Positions 62,145 to 64,000 of a DNA stretch of 64,000 bases are shown here, piece by piece. The position numbers and the translations under genes were made by a program. The stretch is from NCBI RefSeq assembly GCF_949628215.1, contig NC_134276.1, forward strand, positions 33,296,226 to 33,360,225, written 5' to 3'. Within the stretch, counting starts at the first letter, position 1. Each line of letters begins with the position of its first letter. The DNA comes from Phalacrocorax aristotelis. Lineage: Eukaryota; Chordata; Aves; Suliformes; Phalacrocoracidae. The notes under the pieces were generated by a model, which saw only the letters and a list, made by a program, of their open reading frames with translations, had not been told where the DNA came from and did not search any database.

Positions 62145-62900
62145 GAATCATGTCTATTCAGTACTTTCATTAACAAAACAGATGAGAGACTAGAAACGCC
62201 ACAGACTAAATTTGGAGATCAATATCATGGCAAATATTTTGGAGGAAAGAGTTAAAATTCAAAATTTCCTTAAAAAATTGAGGAAATGGTCTGAAAAGAG
62301 AAATCCAAAAGGTATTCAGCTGGTACAAAAGGTACTGTATTCAGGCTAGAATAATCAACTATATTATTATACAGTAACGGGAAATTGGTTGGTAGCAGTT
62401 TTCAAGAGGAACATATGAAAGTAATGGTGGGTTACAAGCTGACCATGTGTCAGGAAAGTTAAGTTGTTACAAAAACGATTGGCATGATACTGAAATCACC
62501 TCAGAGTAATATAGCTTGCATGAAATAATCCTCTGAAGCTCATTGGTAAGGCATCAGCTGGCATACTTTGGCATTATATTTTAAGAAATCCTAGAGAAGA
62601 ACCCAGGGAAATAGACAAAACAGTCTTCAAACACTGCTGAAAAGAAGATACAATCAATCTGTTCTCATTCATTTGGGAAAGAATAGGGAAGTTCAACATG
62701 TTAATGTTAACATGCTAATGAAGAGGAAGGTGAACCACTGCAGTGGAAGGTCTGGGAAGGTCCTGGAGCATCTGCTGCTGGAGTTATTTAAGAATGGGTC
62801 AGGCATGCCTCTGTGAGAAATGACCCTGATGGAAAGGGTTCTGCTGTGGGCAGAGGAATAGCCTTCTTGATTTCTTGAGGCCCCTTCTAGCTCTCAGGTC
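62145..62900 (+). repeat. Old CR1 LINE copy, long but heavily diverged
   Basis: The segment follows an older CR1 ORF and 3' end in order. It starts at CAGTACTTTCATTAACAAAA (equivalent to NIFIND), then CAAATATTTTGGAGGAAAGA, GTTAAAATTCAAAATTTCCT and GAGGAAATGGTCTGAAAAGA. A region that parallels the KLTMSQQC and GC-I coding blocks runs to about 62560, then GTTATTTAAGAATGGGTCAG. The 3' UTR runs GGGTTCTGCTGTGGGCAGAG to TTGAGGCCCCTTCTAGCTC near 62900. It is about 750 bases long, with many indels and stops. It belongs to the lineage shared with turtle- and crocodile-type CR1 rather than the younger avian one. Confidence 0.75.
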
Positions 62901-64000
62901 TTCCTGTCCAGAGGTGTACCTGCACCTTCTGCTATTACTTCTGTCCTGCATATCTCCCACAGTCCCCCCTCAGCCCAGACTCCCCTATCCTTTTGCAGGA
63001 ACATGTTTAACAGCTTCTAGCAGATTGCTGTCATCTACCTTCATTTTCTGCCTCTTCTCTTTCTCTTGTTCCTTCCCCAATTGCCTTTTCCCCTTTCTTT
63101 CCCCCTTCACATTCCCCCTTCCCATTCACTGCAATCCTCCGTCCTTCCCTGGACCCAGCCTTGCCTTTCTCTGCAGGCAGATCAGCCAGGGCATGGTGAA
63201 TGTCACCTTTCAAAGTAAAGCTTGCACCAAGAAGGTGGATGAGAAAACTCCACTCCCAGGTCCCTGCATCCTTGCTCCACACTGTTTGCCTGTTCACCCC
63301 TGCTTTGGTTACATTTGCTTAAGACTTAGTAACTCTTTTTCTCAGCTCCCAAGGACATTTCTTTCCTTGTTTTTGGAGAAAGCTTTGCTTCTGCAGCCTT
63401 TGAGCTTGATGAACAGGTCAGATGGGCCGAGAGTTTTAATCCAATCTCTGCTCTGTTTGTCTCATTTTTCAGGATTTTCTCTGTGCTTTTTTCTTTTACG
63501 CTTCTCACATGTGCCTCCAACCCAGCCCAAACCCAAAAGACTTCAATTCTAAGAAGTTCTTTTGAGCGCACAATGCTGAAGGACTGGGTTTAAAATTAAA
63601 CCAAATCAGCAAACATGGCCATAAAAGGAGAGCACAGTGGGTCAAGACCACGTGTAGACTTTCAAATCCACCCTGGGATTTCGATGCCAGTAACAAACCC
63701 ATCTGAGATTTGCTCTCACAGTTTACATTCTCCTCTGAAAACAAGCCTATGGAGTGTGATGCAGCAGTTACCATAGCAGCCAGCAAAAGAAGAGTCTATT
63801 AAGTGATCACAGTCCTGTCTCAAAGTGAATTACCAGGCTGCAGGTGAACTTTTGCACCTCCAAAAATGTCTCTTGGGGAAAATATGTTGTTGTGCACCAT
63901 GGAAGAAGAGAATGCTGATAGGTTGCACCGACTTGCTGCCTCATTGTTATCTTTAGTTGTGTTTGTACTAATTTTTAAAAAGTACTGCACACGCTTTTCC
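62901..64000. other. Non-coding DNA, C/T-rich in part, no gene seen
   Basis: From about 63010 to 63180 the plus strand is strongly C/T-rich (runs such as CCCTTTCTTTCCCCCTTCAC), which keeps the 225-codon open frame at 62875-63552 free of stops. The frame encodes leucine-, proline- and serine-rich low-complexity sequence and overlaps the end of the CR1 copy. It is therefore not considered a gene. The remaining sequence to the window edge shows nothing specific. Confidence 0.6.

Noticed and set aside
62875..63552. 225-codon plus-strand open frame with a leucine-rich start
   Set aside because: It overlaps the 3' end of a CR1 copy and then runs through a C/T-rich low-complexity tract that cannot form most stop codons. 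No domain is seen.
1..64000. CRISPR arrays, bacterial operons, phage genes, tRNA or rRNA genes
   Set aside because: Both strands were read for regularly spaced repeats, operon-like tandem ORFs, and tRNA or rRNA signatures. None was found, and the repeat content is vertebrate.

Overview
The window looks like a stretch of vertebrate nuclear DNA, most probably from a bird. The main reason is the repeats. Several CR1 (chicken repeat 1) LINE fragments are present, two of them (ending near 17940 and 53010) with the avian-style 3' end: a GGTCCCTTCCAACCC-like block followed by short ATTCTGTG-like tail units. Older, more diverged CR1 copies (near 5905, 49035, 54815 and 62145) resemble CR1 lineages also known from turtles and crocodilians. 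A few degraded MIR-like SINE pieces are also present. There is no bacterial gene organisation, no operon, no CRISPR array and no phage or plasmid gene.

No protein-coding gene could be confirmed. The longest open frames (40921-41631 +, 62875-63552 +, 51878-52603 -, 41628-42233 -) are unrecognised, compositionally biased, or antisense to a CR1. The window therefore reads as an intergenic region or part of a very long intron. A few places carry splice-like or promoter-like signals: 24218-24729 +, 19650-19701 +, 21603-21688 +, 13824-14155 -, 7379 + and 1401 +. All are listed as low-confidence candidates, because such decoys are common in non-coding DNA and no homology could be seen.

Layout. 1-5900: single-copy DNA with a C/T tract, a TATA-like site and a MIR-like piece. 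5905-6115: old CR1. 6100-17800: single-copy DNA with MIR pieces and an ancient repeat tail. 17811-17940: young CR1 end. 19.6-24.8 kb: the best exon-like signals, plus a fossil internal reverse-transcriptase fragment at 22200-22382 (-). 25-42 kb: mostly featureless, with homopolymer tracts. 42482-42600: a perfect (GGGAA)n pentanucleotide array. 43-49 kb: a MIR-like piece and a reverse-strand CR1. 51990-53010: the best preserved element, a CR1 with reverse-transcriptase C-terminal coding and 3' end. 54815-62900: three more CR1 fragments. 62900-64000: C/T-rich and single-copy DNA.

The genes do not work together in any visible sense, since none is confirmed. No previously undescribed system was found. 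The most useful leads are the two-exon candidate at 24218-24729, the fossil RT at 22.2-22.4 kb and the uninterrupted GGGAA array. All repeat assignments come from remembered family patterns, not from a database search.
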